From positions 1 to 64,000 of the forward strand of contig DYFF01000003.1 of NCBI GenBank assembly GCA_020725335.1: a DNA stretch of 64,000 nucleotides, given 5' to 3'. The notes under the pieces were generated by a model. It searched no databases. It had not been told where the DNA came from and saw only the letters and a list, made by a program, of their open reading frames with translations. The stretch comes from Thermodesulfovibrio sp. Lineage in GTDB: Bacteria > Nitrospirota > Thermodesulfovibrionia > Thermodesulfovibrionales > Thermodesulfovibrionaceae. This document shows positions 10,016 to 21,275 of the stretch, one piece after another. Every line of letters begins with the position of its first letter. The first letter of the stretch is position 1. Position numbers and translations under genes: made by a program.

Positions 10016-11536
10016 CCTCTTTAAATCTCTGAGGTTATTAGGGAAAGTATCTGTATTAAATCTGTCTATGACTTTTGGTTCATTAAGTTCATTTTCAATT
10101 TGAAGTCTGTATTTTTTTACTATTTCACCAGCTATATAGAATATGTCTTCTCTTCTCTCTCTTAATGGTGATATTCTAAAAAAAACAGGATTTAAAAGTT
10201 TTATTAAAGACGTATTAAATTCTTCTTTAGCCATTTTTATTCTAATATCTTCTTTGCCGATGAGGATAAATTTTACATCACTGAACTCAGTAGGTTTAAT
10301 CTCTCCTACCATATAAAAATTTTTATCTCTAATTGCCTTTTCAAGTTTTGTTTGAAAATCCAACGGCATACTATCAAATTCTTTTACTACCAATGTTCCA
10401 TTTTCTGCAATCTTTAAAATTCCCTTTTTCCCTTTTTTACCTCTGAAACCCTCTTTTATTCCAAAAAACTCTTCTTCTAATGGTTCGCTATCAATATCAG
10501 CGAAAATCATGACAAAGGGCTTGTCTTTACGTGGATTATTTTCATCGTGATGAAGCGCAGCTGCGAGAAGTCTTTTGCCAACACCTGTTTCTCCATAAAT
10601 ATATATATTCCTATCCTTTGAATTTTCTCTAAACAATTCTTCAAGCATTTTAGAGAAAATATTATTTTTAGACCTAAATTGAAATTTCGTAAACTGATAA
10701 AATTCTTCTGTAGAGAATTTTATTTCTTCAACCACTTCAAAGGCTTTACCAATGTTTATGAATCTGTCCATGGCAGTTTGTAAAATATCAAAGGCATCAG
10801 TCTCTTTAATACTAAAGTATCTTTTTGAGAGTTCTAAAAAAAGTTCCTTATTATCTATTACAGAGGGAAACATTAAAGCTTGTGCACCATAGGCTGAAAG
10901 ATCTGATAGAAGCGCTAAATCATAAGGTAATTGTAATTCTGAACCTTTTGGCGGTTTAACATCCTTTAGAATTTTTTGTCCTTTATTGAAGATTTTATTT
11001 AGAAAATTAATGGTATTTCTGTAAATTGGAGGAGTTAAAATATTGCGTTGAGCGGATTCTAAATTATTTGTTCCGAAAATTGTATTTTCAATAAAAACTC
11101 TATCTTCCAAAGGAAGTTTGATCAAAAAATTGATAATTCTTCTGTATTTTGGAAATTCGTTCATCATAAAAAGCAAGCCCAAACAAGGAATTAATCCAGC
11201 AAAAAAAGCTTCATCTTTATGTACATGAGTGATTTTTTCAACTATCAAAGAAGAAATTTCTGCACTTAAAACTCCATAAATCCAAATCTGCAAATCTTCT
11301 TCTTCAAGAAAAAGGTCTCTTTCAAGAATGATATTTTTAATTCTTTGAATTCCTAAGTAGTTAACCATTTGAGAAAAGTTTGTTATTTCCTTAGAAACTA
11401 AATTTCTATTGACTTCACGAATTAAAAGATAAGCGATAGTAGGATCGTATTTAAGTATAAAAGGAGATTTATCAATCTCTTCATCAATAACTGCTTTAAA
11501 TTTGGATATAGTATGTTTAAAAACAGGCAATGACAT
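9974..11536 (-). CDS. HDOD-domain protein fused to a degenerate sigma54-interaction-type AAA+ domain
   Basis: N-terminal HDOD-like region (YLGIQRIKNIIL...); Walker A GETGVGKRLLAAALHH; EEFFGIKEGFRGKKGKKGILKIAENGTLVVKEFDSMP; FPNNLRDLKRLL; start set to MSLPVFKH (ATG 11536) because the longer ORF overlaps mnmG. Confidence 0.8.
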   Translation of the reverse strand: MSLPVFKHTISKFKAVIDEEIDKSPFILKYDPTIAYLLIREVNRNLVSKEITNFSQMVNYLGIQRIKNIILERDLFLEEEDLQIWIYGVLSAEISSLIVEKITHVHKDEAFFAGLIPCLGLLFMMNEFPKYRRIINFLIKLPLEDRVFIENTIFGTNNLESAQRNILTPPIYRNTINFLNKIFNKGQKILKDVKPPKGSELQLPYDLALLSDLSAYGAQALMFPSVIDNKELFLELSKRYFSIKETDAFDILQTAMDRFINIGKAFEVVEEIKFSTEEFYQFTKFQFRSKNNIFSKMLEELFRENSKDRNIYIYGETGVGKRLLAAALHHDENNPRKDKPFVMIFADIDSEPLEEEFFGIKEGFRGKKGKKGILKIAENGTLVVKEFDSMPLDFQTKLEKAIRDKNFYMVGEIKPTEFSDVKFILIGKEDIRIKMAKEEFNTSLIKLLNPVFFRISPLRERREDIFYIAGEIVKKYRLQIENELNEPKVIDRFNTDTFPNNLRDLKRLLFIMHIDKILKS

Positions 11537-11595
11537 ATATTTCTTTATTATAATAAAATAGGATTCAAAATGAAAGTATAAACTTTGATTAGAAA

Positions 11596-13470
11596 ATGTA
11601 TAAAGAGAAAGATTTCGATATAATTGTTGTGGGAGCAGGTCATGCAGGCTGTGAAGCAGCACATGCTTGTGCAAAGATGGGCTTAAGCACAGCTCTATTT
11701 ACAATTTATCTTGACACAATCGCTCAGCTTAGTTGTAACCCTGCTATTGGTGGACTTGCAAAAGGGCATCTTGTAAGGGAGATAGATGCTCTTGGCGGTA
11801 TTATGGCAAAGGTCACTGATCTGGCAGGAATACAATTTAGAATGCTAAATCGTTCAAAGGGACCTGCTGTATGGTCTTTGCGTGCTCAGGCTGATAGAAT
11901 ACTTTACAATGTTTTTATGCGAAAACTACTTGAGGATACAAATAATCTTGCAATAAAGCAGGCTATGGTTGAAGAAATAGTTGTAGAAAATGGCAAGGTT
12001 AAGGGAATTATTACCTCTCTTGGAGTTTTCTACGGTGCAAAGGCTGTAATAATCACACCCGGAACTTTTCTAAATGGGCTTATTCACATTGGACTTGATT
12101 CCTTTGAAGCAGGAAGGGCAGGAGAGTTTCCTTCAAAAAGGCTTTCTGAATCAATTAAAAAGCTTGGTCTTAGAATGGGAAGATTAAAAACAGGTACACC
12201 TCCAAGAATTGATGCAAAAACAATAGATTTTTCAAAAACAGAAGAGCAAGGTGGTGATGACCCGGCCATACCTTTTTCCTATTCAACAAAGGAAATCACA
12301 AATCCTCAGGTGCCTTGCTATATAACATATACAAATGAAAAAACCCATGAAATAATCCTAAATAATCTTGACCGTTCACCTCTTTATAGCGGAAAGATAA
12401 AGGGAATAGGTCCGCGTTACTGTCCTTCCATTGAAGATAAGGTTGTCAAATTCAGAGAAAAACCAAGACACCAGATATTTCTTGAACCTGAGGGACTGAG
12501 CAGAAAGGAATATTATGCAAATGGAATTCCTACATCTTTGCCCTATGATGTTCAGGTAGCTTTTGTAAGAACAATCCCTGGACTTGAAGATGCTGAAATA
12601 ATGAGACCAGGCTATGCAATTGAGTATGATTTTGTATATCCAACACAGATCAAACATACTCTTGAGGTAAAAGGCATAGAAGGGCTTTATCTTGCAGGAC
12701 AGATAAACGGAACAAGTGGGTATGAAGAGGCAGCTGCTCAGGGTCTTATGGCAGGCATAAATGCAGCATTAAAAATAAAAGGACAGCCACCTCTTATTCT
12801 TCGAAGGGATGAAGCATATATTGGTGTTTTGATTGACGATCTTGTTACAAAGGGAACTCAGGAACCTTACAGAATGTTTACATCTCGAGCTGAATTTCGT
12901 TTGCTTTTAAGGCATGATAATGCTGACCTCAGGCTCAGAGATCATGGATATAAAATTGGACTGGTAGATGAAGAAATCTATGAAGACTTTAGACATAAAA
13001 GAGATTTACTTGAAGGGGAAATAAAAAGGTTGAAATCCATTACAATAAAGCCTTCAGATGAATTAAATAAAGCACTTATAGGATTAGGAACATCTCCAAT
13101 TGATGATGCTACATTCCTTGACAAAGTTCTTAAAAGACCAGAGATTAAATATGAGCTTATTAAAAAGTTCTCACCTCCTCCATTTGAACTAAGTCAGGAA
13201 ATTGAAGAGTTGGTAGAGATTCATATTAAATATGAGGGTTACATTGCTAAACAGCTCGAACTTGTTGAGAGAATGAAACAGTTTGAAGAAAAGATAATTC
13301 CAGAAAGCTTTGATTTTAATATCCCGGGACTATCAAGAGAAGTAATACAGAAACTTAAAGATGTGAGTCCAAGAACAATCGGACAGGCGATGAGAATTCC
13401 GGGAGTAACACCTGCTGCAATATCAATTCTCATGGTTGCCCTACAGAAAGGTACATGGATAAAAAAATAA
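11596..13470 (+). CDS. mnmG: tRNA uridine-5-carboxymethylaminomethyl(34) synthesis enzyme MnmG
   Basis: [51 protein letters not shown]. Confidence 0.98.
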   Translation: MYKEKDFDIIVVGAGHAGCEAAHACAKMGLSTALFTIYLDTIAQLSCNPAIGGLAKGHLVREIDALGGIMAKVTDLAGIQFRMLNRSKGPAVWSLRAQADRILYNVFMRKLLEDTNNLAIKQAMVEEIVVENGKVKGIITSLGVFYGAKAVIITPGTFLNGLIHIGLDSFEAGRAGEFPSKRLSESIKKLGLRMGRLKTGTPPRIDAKTIDFSKTEEQGGDDPAIPFSYSTKEITNPQVPCYITYTNEKTHEIILNNLDRSPLYSGKIKGIGPRYCPSIEDKVVKFREKPRHQIFLEPEGLSRKEYYANGIPTSLPYDVQVAFVRTIPGLEDAEIMRPGYAIEYDFVYPTQIKHTLEVKGIEGLYLAGQINGTSGYEEAAAQGLMAGINAALKIKGQPPLILRRDEAYIGVLIDDLVTKGTQEPYRMFTSRAEFRLLLRHDNADLRLRDHGYKIGLVDEEIYEDFRHKRDLLEGEIKRLKSITIKPSDELNKALIGLGTSPIDDATFLDKVLKRPEIKYELIKKFSPPPFELSQEIEELVEIHIKYEGYIAKQLELVERMKQFEEKIIPESFDFNIPGLSREVIQKLKDVSPRTIGQAMRIPGVTPAAISILMVALQKGTWIKK

Positions 13471-14150
13471 CTGAGCAAGATATAAAGGACTTTTTTAAGC
13501 AAAATTTATCCAAAGAAATAGTTGAAGAATTATGTCTGCCAATTAATCTGAATAACATAGATGAATTTATAGATCCCTTTATTATCTATCTAAGAGAATT
13601 AAAGAGATGGAATAAAGCATATAATCTCACTGCTATAGAAGAGGAAAAGGAAATAGTTATAAAACATTTTATTGATTCAATTCTTTATGTATATTTTATA
13701 AAAGATAAAAGTTTAACTATAGCTGATGTGGGATCTGGAGCAGGATTTCCAGGTATACCAATTGCAATTGTTAGACCCGATCTTAAAATTAAACTTATCG
13801 AACCTTCATGGAAAAAATGTGCCTTTCTAAAAAATATTAAAAGAAAGCTTGAGCTCAAGAATGTAGAAATAATCGAGTCAAAGGCAGAAGAGGTCAGTGA
13901 AAAGTTTGATATTGTTGTTAGCAGAGCGTTGTGGAGCATTAAGGATTTCATGAAAAACTGTTCTCATCTTTTAAAAGAAAGAGGCTTTTTTTTGATAAGT
14001 AAATCATTAAAAATTGAGGAAGAACTTAAAAATCTACCATCTGAGCTAAAAATAGAAATCAAAGAATTCAGCCTTCCTGAAGTTTTTAATTTCTCTAAAG
14101 AATCAAAAAGGTTTATAATCAAAATTGAAGATGCGCGTTTTAGGGATTGA
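13455..14150 (+). CDS. rsmG: 16S rRNA (guanine527-N7)-methyltransferase RsmG
   Basis: [27 protein letters not shown]; follows mnmG. Confidence 0.96.
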   Translation: MDKKITEQDIKDFFKQNLSKEIVEELCLPINLNNIDEFIDPFIIYLRELKRWNKAYNLTAIEEEKEIVIKHFIDSILYVYFIKDKSLTIADVGSGAGFPGIPIAIVRPDLKIKLIEPSWKKCAFLKNIKRKLELKNVEIIESKAEEVSEKFDIVVSRALWSIKDFMKNCSHLLKERGFFLISKSLKIEEELKNLPSELKIEIKEFSLPEVFNFSKESKRFIIKIEDARFRD

Positions 14151-14811
14151 TACATCAACAAAATATGCAGGTGTTGCTATAGTTGAGGATGGAGTAGTTC
14201 TAGCGCAGTCTATTTTGCAGTTTATGGCATCCCATTCGGAAAAGCTTCTTCCCGAGATTTCCCATCTACTTGAAATTATGAAAATACCCCTTGAAACTAT
14301 TGACTATTACGCTGTTACTGTAGGTCCTGGTTCATTTACAGGCTTAAGGGTTAGCGTGAGCACTGTAAAGGGACTCTCTTTTGTTACTAGGAAAAAAGTA
14401 ATTCCCCTATCAACTCTTGAGGTTATTGCAAGAGGCTTAGCTTTTGTGGATTATCCAATATGCCCAATTCTTGATGCCAGAAAAAAGGAAGTTTACTCAG
14501 CCCTTTTTAGATGGGAAAAAGACGAATTGATAAGGCTCAAGGAAGACTCTGTGTTAAAACTTGAAGCTCTTAATGGTTGGCTAAATGAAAGAACAATTTT
14601 TGTAGGAGATGGATTAAATATTTACAGCGAAAAATTAACACAAATGTTTGGAGAAAAAGCAATCTTTGTTAAATCTTCATATAGCATACCTTCTCCAGCA
14701 ATAGTTGCTATAATGGGTGAAGAAAAAGCTAAAGAAGGCAAGTTTATATCTGCAAGAGACTTGCAACCTATTTATATGCGCAAATCAGAGGCAGAGATTA
14801 AATTTGGATGA
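14131..14811 (+). CDS. tsaB: tRNA t6A biosynthesis protein TsaB
   Basis: [39 protein letters not shown] 14131 preferred over upstream TTG. Confidence 0.95.
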   Translation: MRVLGIDTSTKYAGVAIVEDGVVLAQSILQFMASHSEKLLPEISHLLEIMKIPLETIDYYAVTVGPGSFTGLRVSVSTVKGLSFVTRKKVIPLSTLEVIARGLAFVDYPICPILDARKKEVYSALFRWEKDELIRLKEDSVLKLEALNGWLNERTIFVGDGLNIYSEKLTQMFGEKAIFVKSSYSIPSPAIVAIMGEEKAKEGKFISARDLQPIYMRKSEAEIKFG

Positions 14812-15248
14812 AATTTACTATAAGAGATTTCAATGAAGCTGATATACTGCAAATTGCGAGCATTGCTCAAGAAAGCTTTACTTTACCTTGGTCAATTAAA
14901 TCTTTTTTGGCAGAATCTGAAAATCGTCAGTCAATTTTTACAGTTGCAGAGATTGACAATGAAATTATAGGTTATATTGTAGTTAAAATAATTTTAGATG
15001 AAGCAGAAATTTTATCTTTAGCTATTAAGCCATCATTCAGAAGAAAAGGAATTGCTTCCACTTTACTAAAAGATGTGATATTTAAACTTAAGGATATAGT
15101 AAAAATTTGCTATTTAGAAGTTAGGATTTCAAATGTAGAAGCTATCAATCTTTATAAAAAATTGGGATTTAAAGAATATGGTATCAGAAAAAATTACTAT
15201 ATTGCTCCTCAAGAGGATGCCCTATTAATGAAGATTGAATTGCAATAA
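14808..15248 (+). CDS. rimI: Ribosomal protein S18 alanine N-acetyltransferase (RimI-like GNAT)
   Basis: RRKGIASTLL acetyl-CoA loop, EVRISNVEAINLYKKLGFKEYGIRKNYY; follows tsaB. Confidence 0.92.
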   Translation: MKFTIRDFNEADILQIASIAQESFTLPWSIKSFLAESENRQSIFTVAEIDNEIIGYIVVKIILDEAEILSLAIKPSFRRKGIASTLLKDVIFKLKDIVKICYLEVRISNVEAINLYKKLGFKEYGIRKNYYIAPQEDALLMKIELQ

Positions 15249-15259
15249 ATTGGAATTTT

Positions 15260-15985
15260 TTAATTTTTGTTATAGATTTCTTCAATGTGGCTTAATAGCC
15301 CATGAATCATTTTTAGTTCCCAAAAGGTAAGCCCTGTTCTTCCTAAAAAATGTTTGAAATTGTTAATAATGCTCTCCTCAATGTCTTTATTTTCGGGTAT
15401 ATATCCTGTTTTTTTGAGGATTGAACTAAGTCTTTCATATAATTTATTTAGTTCTTGTTGATTTACATAAAATTGTTTTTCCATGTGATAGTCTCTCAAA
15501 TTTTCTAATCTCATAAGTTCATAGGCAATTATTAATACAGCCTGACTAAGATTTAAAGAAGGTTGTAATGACGAGGTAGGAATGGTTAAAAGATAACCAC
15601 ATTTCTCTATTTCTTCATTGAATAAGCCTTTGTCTTCCCTACCAAAAAGAATGGCAACTTTATTGTTTTGGGCTATCTCATAGATTCTCTTTACACCATC
15701 TTTCACATCTAAAATTGCTCCTCTTTTAGAACCTCTTCTTCTTGTTGTTCCAACTACTAAAGCTTTATCATTTATGGCATTATCTAAACTTTGATAAATT
15801 TCGGCTTTTTCTAAAATATCTTCACTTCTCCATGCCATCCATTTAGCCTCGTCCTTTAACTGTGGTGGTTTAATCAGGATGAGATTCGTAAACCCCATGT
15901 TTTTCATAGCCCTTGCTGAGGAACCAATATTACCGCTTTCTTTAGGCTCTACAAGTATAAAAAAAATATTTTCTTTCCAGTTCAT
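15260..15985 (-). CDS. TrmH/SPOUT-family RNA methyltransferase (TrmJ-like)
   Basis: ILVEPKESGNIGSSARAMKNMGF, ALLFGREDKGL-like VAILFGREDKGLFNEE, SLNLSQAVLIIAYEL. Confidence 0.92.
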   Translation of the reverse strand: MNWKENIFFILVEPKESGNIGSSARAMKNMGFTNLILIKPPQLKDEAKWMAWRSEDILEKAEIYQSLDNAINDKALVVGTTRRRGSKRGAILDVKDGVKRIYEIAQNNKVAILFGREDKGLFNEEIEKCGYLLTIPTSSLQPSLNLSQAVLIIAYELMRLENLRDYHMEKQFYVNQQELNKLYERLSSILKKTGYIPENKDIEESIINNFKHFLGRTGLTFWELKMIHGLLSHIEEIYNKN

Positions 15986-15986
15986 A

Positions 15987-16208
15987 TTAGAAAGGCTCTT
16001 CTTCAGATATAGGTGATTCTTCGAGTCCTTGCAATGTTTTATGAAGCTCTTCTTCTGCAGTGCGAAGCTTGTTTTTACAAAAATGTATTAATTCAGTTGC
16101 TCTTTTAACTTTTTCTACGAGAATATCTACATCTACTTCCTGTGATTCAATATATTTCAAAATTTCCTCAATTTCTCTAATAGCTTTAGAATAGGTTAAG
16201 TTTTCCAT
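15987..16208 (-). CDS. xseB: Exodeoxyribonuclease VII small subunit
   Basis: Short protein with the XseB pattern (EIEEILKYIESQEVDVDILVEKVKRATELIHFCKNKLRTAEEEL); adjacent to xseA. Confidence 0.93.
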   Translation of the reverse strand: MENLTYSKAIREIEEILKYIESQEVDVDILVEKVKRATELIHFCKNKLRTAEEELHKTLQGLEESPISEEEPF

Positions 16209-17652
16209 TCCCTTCCTCCTTTTTTCTTACTTTTCCCCAAATTTTACCTTTGAATAGATAAATTTCAATATTGTCACCTATATTAACATTACCAGCATTT
16301 TTGAGTGCTTTGCCATTAAAGTAAGTAATACTGTAACCTCTCTTTAAAATATTTTCTGGGCTTAAAAGTCTTAGTTTATCTTCTATTTGTCTAAGTTCTA
16401 TCGTTTTGATATGCATTAAGTTTTTTGTTTTTTCCGTAATTGCTTGATGGTTTCTTGTAAGGTTAAATTTTGATTTAGTTAAAAATTGTGATACTTTTAA
16501 AATTGTTCTGTTATTAATTGAATTAATTTTGATAACCTCATTCTTTAATCTCTGATTTGTATTTTTATGGAATAAATTTTTAATTCTGAACAATTTTTCT
16601 TTTTCGGTATTAAATCTGGTAAACACTACCTTGCCTGTGTCAGTTAAAAGGGAATTCATGCGGGATTTTAACTTGTTTAATAAACCGTTAACTGATATTC
16701 TTATGGTTTTAGCATAGTTATTATTCTTGGAAATTTCCATGTTTATTATGAATTTAGCTTTATTAGTAATTAACTTTTTTAGACTTTCAATTTGAGAATC
16801 AAAATTTAATGCTTTTTCAAGAATAAACTTAGCAACTTCCGATGGAGTTTTGAAACTACTGTGGGCTACATGATCAGCTACTGTTTTATCTCTTGTATGT
16901 CCTATACCTGTTAATACCGGAAGAGGCATATTCGCAATTTTTTTAGCAATTTCATATTCATCAAAACATTGAAGATCAACTACGGAACCACCGCCTCTAA
17001 TAATGACAATAACATCATATTTTTCATATTCTAAGGCACATTGATTAAGGGCATTTAGTATTGAAGTCACTGCCTCTTGCCCTTGAACAAAGGAATCATA
17101 AAGTCTTATATAAAACTTGAAACCGTATTTATTATCCTTTAAAATCTTAAGAAAATCCTCATATCCTGCTGCTGATTCGCTGGAAATAATGGCTATTTTT
17201 TGAATGATTATAGGAATTTCAAAAGCTTTATTTTTTTCTAATAGTCCTTCTTTTTCAAGTCTTTCTAAGACTTCCTTTTTCCTTATTTCCATTTCTCCAA
17301 GCGTGTAGGAGGGATCAATTTGAAATATATTTATCTTAAATCCATATTTTTCATGAAATATTGCCTTCCCAAGAAAGAGTATCTTTAAACCTCTTTGAAT
17401 ATTTATACCTGTTTTTAGGTAGAAATTATGGATAGTATCCACATTTCCTTTCCATAATACAGCTCCTGTTTGAGCTATGATATCTCCGTTACTTTTTTCA
17501 ACTAATTCAAACCAGTAATGTCCATTTTTATCTGAGTCTACCCTTGCAATTTCAGCAACAATCCATCTATACTCTGCCCAATCTTGAAAGAACTCTTTTA
17601 TTTCAGTTAAAAACTGTGATAAAGTTTGATACTGTGTTTGAGTATTAAACAT
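16186..17652 (-). CDS. xseA: Exodeoxyribonuclease VII large subunit
   Basis: N-terminal OB fold; VIIIRGGGSVVDLQCFDEYEIAKKIANMPLPVLTGIGHTRDKTVADHVAH. Confidence 0.97.
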   Translation of the reverse strand: MFNTQTQYQTLSQFLTEIKEFFQDWAEYRWIVAEIARVDSDKNGHYWFELVEKSNGDIIAQTGAVLWKGNVDTIHNFYLKTGINIQRGLKILFLGKAIFHEKYGFKINIFQIDPSYTLGEMEIRKKEVLERLEKEGLLEKNKAFEIPIIIQKIAIISSESAAGYEDFLKILKDNKYGFKFYIRLYDSFVQGQEAVTSILNALNQCALEYEKYDVIVIIRGGGSVVDLQCFDEYEIAKKIANMPLPVLTGIGHTRDKTVADHVAHSSFKTPSEVAKFILEKALNFDSQIESLKKLITNKAKFIINMEISKNNNYAKTIRISVNGLLNKLKSRMNSLLTDTGKVVFTRFNTEKEKLFRIKNLFHKNTNQRLKNEVIKINSINNRTILKVSQFLTKSKFNLTRNHQAITEKTKNLMHIKTIELRQIEDKLRLLSPENILKRGYSITYFNGKALKNAGNVNIGDNIEIYLFKGKIWGKVRKKEEGNGKLNLF

Positions 17653-18373
17653 TCAGATACGCCTCTTTTATTAACTCTTTCATTTCTCTTACAGCTCTCT
17701 CAATTCCTACTAAAACAGCTCTTGAAATTATGCTATGGCCTATATAAAGGGCTCTTAAACCACTTATTGAAGCTATGGGTTTTACATTAAAGTAATTTAG
17801 TCCATGTCCGGCATTGGTCAGGAGTCCTAAACTTACAGAGTATGAAACAGCATCTTTTATTCTCATAAGTTCATCTATTTGAGTTTTACCTCTGCTGTCT
17901 GAGTAATAACCAGTATGGATTTCTATCATATCTACGCCTATTTCTTTTGAACATTCTATATCTGCTCTTGAGGGATTGATAAATAAACTTACTAATATTC
18001 CTGCATCTTTAATTTTTTTTACAGCTTCTTTGAGATGCTCCTTCAATTCAATTACATTTAAGCCTCCCTCAGTAGTAAGTTCTTGTCTCTTTTCAGGGAC
18101 AATAGTTACCATTTCGGGTTTTGTCATTATAGCTATATTTATCATCTCATCTGTTGCAGCCATTTCAAGATTTAATTCACATGGAACAACTTCTCTTAAA
18201 ATCCTGAGGTCTCTATCTTGTATATGGCGTCTATCTTCTCTTAGGTGAATTGTTATTCCGTCCGCTCCTCCAAGAATTGCTAAATTAGCTGCTGCTACAG
18301 GGTCTGGCTCAAAGGTTTTTCTTGCCTGTCTTACTGTTGCAACATGGTCTACATTTACACCGAGTAATACCAT
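17645..18373 (-). CDS. pdxJ: Pyridoxine 5'-phosphate synthase
   Basis: LGVNVDHVATVRQAR, GADGITIHLREDRRHI, NAGHGLNYFNV, IGHSIISRAV. Confidence 0.98.
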   Translation of the reverse strand: MVLLGVNVDHVATVRQARKTFEPDPVAAANLAILGGADGITIHLREDRRHIQDRDLRILREVVPCELNLEMAATDEMINIAIMTKPEMVTIVPEKRQELTTEGGLNVIELKEHLKEAVKKIKDAGILVSLFINPSRADIECSKEIGVDMIEIHTGYYSDSRGKTQIDELMRIKDAVSYSVSLGLLTNAGHGLNYFNVKPIASISGLRALYIGHSIISRAVLVGIERAVREMKELIKEAYLNV

Positions 18374-18442
18374 CGCAACCCTCCTACGAATAAATTTTAA
18401 TTTAAATTCTACAACTTTTAGTCATAATTGGGCAATTTTAGA

Positions 18443-21274
18443 TTATTCTCTACTTTTGATCCATAGAGTGCCACAGGTTGTTCTAAAATCACAGTATTGG
18501 CAGTTTTCTTTGAAATTTTTTGTGGGATAAAAAGGGATATCAAGGTTAACCAATTCATTGATAATACTTTTTAAAATTGATTGTATAATATCCATAGCAT
18601 TCTCTGATGAAATAGACTCTTCTAATGGATTGAATTCTATATCTTTATCAATTTTAGGCTTTCCAATAAGCAGATATATTCCGACTAAGTTATTTAAAGG
18701 AATATTTTTTTCTCTACTAAATCCCAATAGATAAATAGGTATTTGGAGACTTGATATGCTTTTTGAAAGAAGGTGAGTTAAATAGCATGTTTTACCAGAT
18801 CTTAGTTCATTGTTATAAAATTCAAGAATTTCAGGAAGTTTGTCAAATTTTATTTTATAGTTGTCCTTTTTCCCAGAAGTTTTATAATCAATCAGGAATA
18901 TCTTTTCCGAACGTTCTTCTATTATATCTATTCTCCCTGAGATTTTAATTTCTTCGAAAATAATGTTGAATGGCTCTTCTACACCTAATATTTTTAGAGA
19001 GTATTTAGAAATAACATTTAAGTAATATTTCTCAAGAACTTCTCTAACTCTTTTTATAATTTGTTCCTTTATTAGATATAGACTACCAGATATGTAATCT
19101 CCATACCTCTTTTTAAATTCCTCGTCAGTTATTTTCTTTATTAAATCTATTTTTATGTTATGATTATTCAATTTTTTCACATTTTTTAGTCCTTCAAAGA
19201 ATGAGGCAAGCACACCATGAACAATTCTACCCACTTGAGCAGAATCTATCTCTGTTTCTTCTTTATCCTTTAGTCCGAGAAAATAGGAATAATAAAATTT
19301 CAGAGGACATTTCAAATACATATCCATAGAAGATGGACTGTATGATAAATTTTTTAAAAAATCTATATGTTGTTTTTCTTTTTTTATCTCTTTAGGTTTA
19401 TCAGCTGATAAGTTGACTTTGTAGTGAACTACTTGCTTGTTTATTTTTTGAGATTTTTTTTCTCTTTCCCATATTAATTTTTCAATAAATCTTGATTTTT
19501 CTCTCCTTTCATCTCTAACGTAAAACAAATGAACTTGCTCTGCACCATTTATCAGTGTCATAAAATAGTATTCTATTAATTTCTCTCTATCTTTAAAAGT
19601 AGGAAGACCTAAGGCTTCTCTTACCTTTAATGGTAAAACATAGTCTTCATAGATTGGTGGAAAAATTTCTTCGTTTAAATCGATAAAAAAGACATTCTTG
19701 AAATTTAAATTTCTTGTTTCAAGAAAGCCAAGAATTTGTAATCCTTTTATTGGAATGCCTTCAAAGGGTGTTCTTATGTTTCTAATATAATTTTTCAAAA
19801 GGTTAAAATAACCTGAAAAATCATTAAAATTTATATTTTTTAAAAGGGAGTTAGACAGTTCCTCCATTTTGTTAACAACAGTATTATAGAAAGGGAAGAA
19901 AAGAGGATGATATTTAGCTGTGCTTTTTGCATATATAAAGTTGAGTAAACTAATGCATTTTTCAGAAAAATCTCTCACATTACTAATATTAAAAAAAGGT
20001 CTAATGAGGGTATCATGTATATTTTTAATATGTTTCTTTAAATGGGTAAGCTCATACTTTTTTAATCCATCTATGTTGTTGAAAGCCTTATCTAAAATAT
20101 CATCCTCAAGTTCATCTAAAAGCACTGTTATTCCTTCTTCAGAGAGATAGGACTCAAAGCTATGAAATAAAATTCTTGTTACAGTAGGTTCATCTTCAAA
20201 CATAATGTTTTTAACGTATGGATGGAGAACAAACTGAAGATATTCTGATACAGGGAAGAGATATTTGCCGTTTTCCTCTTGAATAAGGCTGTTTAGCATT
20301 ATAGAGAGAGATTCAAAAAAACTCCAAAGGGGAGTTCTAATAACAGGATATCCCATAGATATGTTATATTCATCTTCGCCTAAAAAGGATACACCTTGCT
20401 TTAGAATTGGAAAGAGCAAGTCTTCCGAAGGTAGTACTACCACAGTTTCTTCATTTATCAAGTTTTTCTCTAAAATATTACTTATAGTATAAACTTGTCC
20501 GTGTCTATCAGGACATTCATAAATTTTGATAGAAGGTTCATTTTCTTCAGAAACACTATTATCGTAAATCCATCGGCAAAAATAGCCTGATGTTTGCTCT
20601 TTTTCGAAAATATTTTTTATATTTTCTATGATTTTTTGTTCTGCCTTTGTTAAACCGAAAAATCCACATAATAGTAACAAATCTACTTTCATTAATGTAT
20701 CAAAATTAAGTTGTTCTGCAACTTTTCTATACTTGAAAGCTCTGGTTGATAGTTTTTCTTTTTCAAGCATTAGATAAAATGCATCGTATATTTTTGATAG
20801 GGAACTGTAAAAACTAATCCATGATTCATAATGTTTCAATTTTTGAGCGCTAACATTTTCAATATAGAGTTCTTCAAAAGCTTCGAAAATTTTAATGCCA
20901 AAGGGATAAAATTTTTCAAAATCACTGAATAGATTTTTTTGTTCAAAATCATCATTAAAGGCAGGGAATTTTTGAAATAATTCATATATTAGATATACAC
21001 TTTCAATGATAGAGAGATTTTTAAATTCAGGGAAAATTCTCTCAAAGGTTTGTTCTATAAACTCATCCATTGATAAAACATGAGGAGGAAAGAAACTTTT
21101 TCTAATCCTATCCTTCATGTATTTTAAAAGAAAGTGTTTTGGTCTTTTATTTGGGAAAATTATGGTTATGCGAGAGTAATCTGAGTTATCTTTATTCTTA
21201 GAAATTAAATATTCTGTAATTTTCTCTACCATATTTTCTTTAGGAGATAATGAAAATGTTTCCATTTCAATCAA
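18443..21274 (-). CDS. AddB/RexB-like PD-(D/E)XK nuclease-helicase subunit
   Basis: IFPNKRPKHFLLKYM, SYSPSSMDMYLKCPLKFYYSYFLGLKD, IFLIDYKTSGKK, C-terminal CQYCDFRTTCG Fe-S cysteines. Confidence 0.85.
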   Translation of the reverse strand: MIEMETFSLSPKENMVEKITEYLISKNKDNSDYSRITIIFPNKRPKHFLLKYMKDRIRKSFFPPHVLSMDEFIEQTFERIFPEFKNLSIIESVYLIYELFQKFPAFNDDFEQKNLFSDFEKFYPFGIKIFEAFEELYIENVSAQKLKHYESWISFYSSLSKIYDAFYLMLEKEKLSTRAFKYRKVAEQLNFDTLMKVDLLLLCGFFGLTKAEQKIIENIKNIFEKEQTSGYFCRWIYDNSVSEENEPSIKIYECPDRHGQVYTISNILEKNLINEETVVVLPSEDLLFPILKQGVSFLGEDEYNISMGYPVIRTPLWSFFESLSIMLNSLIQEENGKYLFPVSEYLQFVLHPYVKNIMFEDEPTVTRILFHSFESYLSEEGITVLLDELEDDILDKAFNNIDGLKKYELTHLKKHIKNIHDTLIRPFFNISNVRDFSEKCISLLNFIYAKSTAKYHPLFFPFYNTVVNKMEELSNSLLKNINFNDFSGYFNLLKNYIRNIRTPFEGIPIKGLQILGFLETRNLNFKNVFFIDLNEEIFPPIYEDYVLPLKVREALGLPTFKDREKLIEYYFMTLINGAEQVHLFYVRDERREKSRFIEKLIWEREKKSQKINKQVVHYKVNLSADKPKEIKKEKQHIDFLKNLSYSPSSMDMYLKCPLKFYYSYFLGLKDKEETEIDSAQVGRIVHGVLASFFEGLKNVKKLNNHNIKIDLIKKITDEEFKKRYGDYISGSLYLIKEQIIKRVREVLEKYYLNVISKYSLKILGVEEPFNIIFEEIKISGRIDIIEERSEKIFLIDYKTSGKKDNYKIKFDKLPEILEFYNNELRSGKTCYLTHLLSKSISSLQIPIYLLGFSREKNIPLNNLVGIYLLIGKPKIDKDIEFNPLEESISSENAMDIIQSILKSIINELVNLDIPFYPTKNFKENCQYCDFRTTCGTLWIKSRE

Positions 21275-21275
21275 T

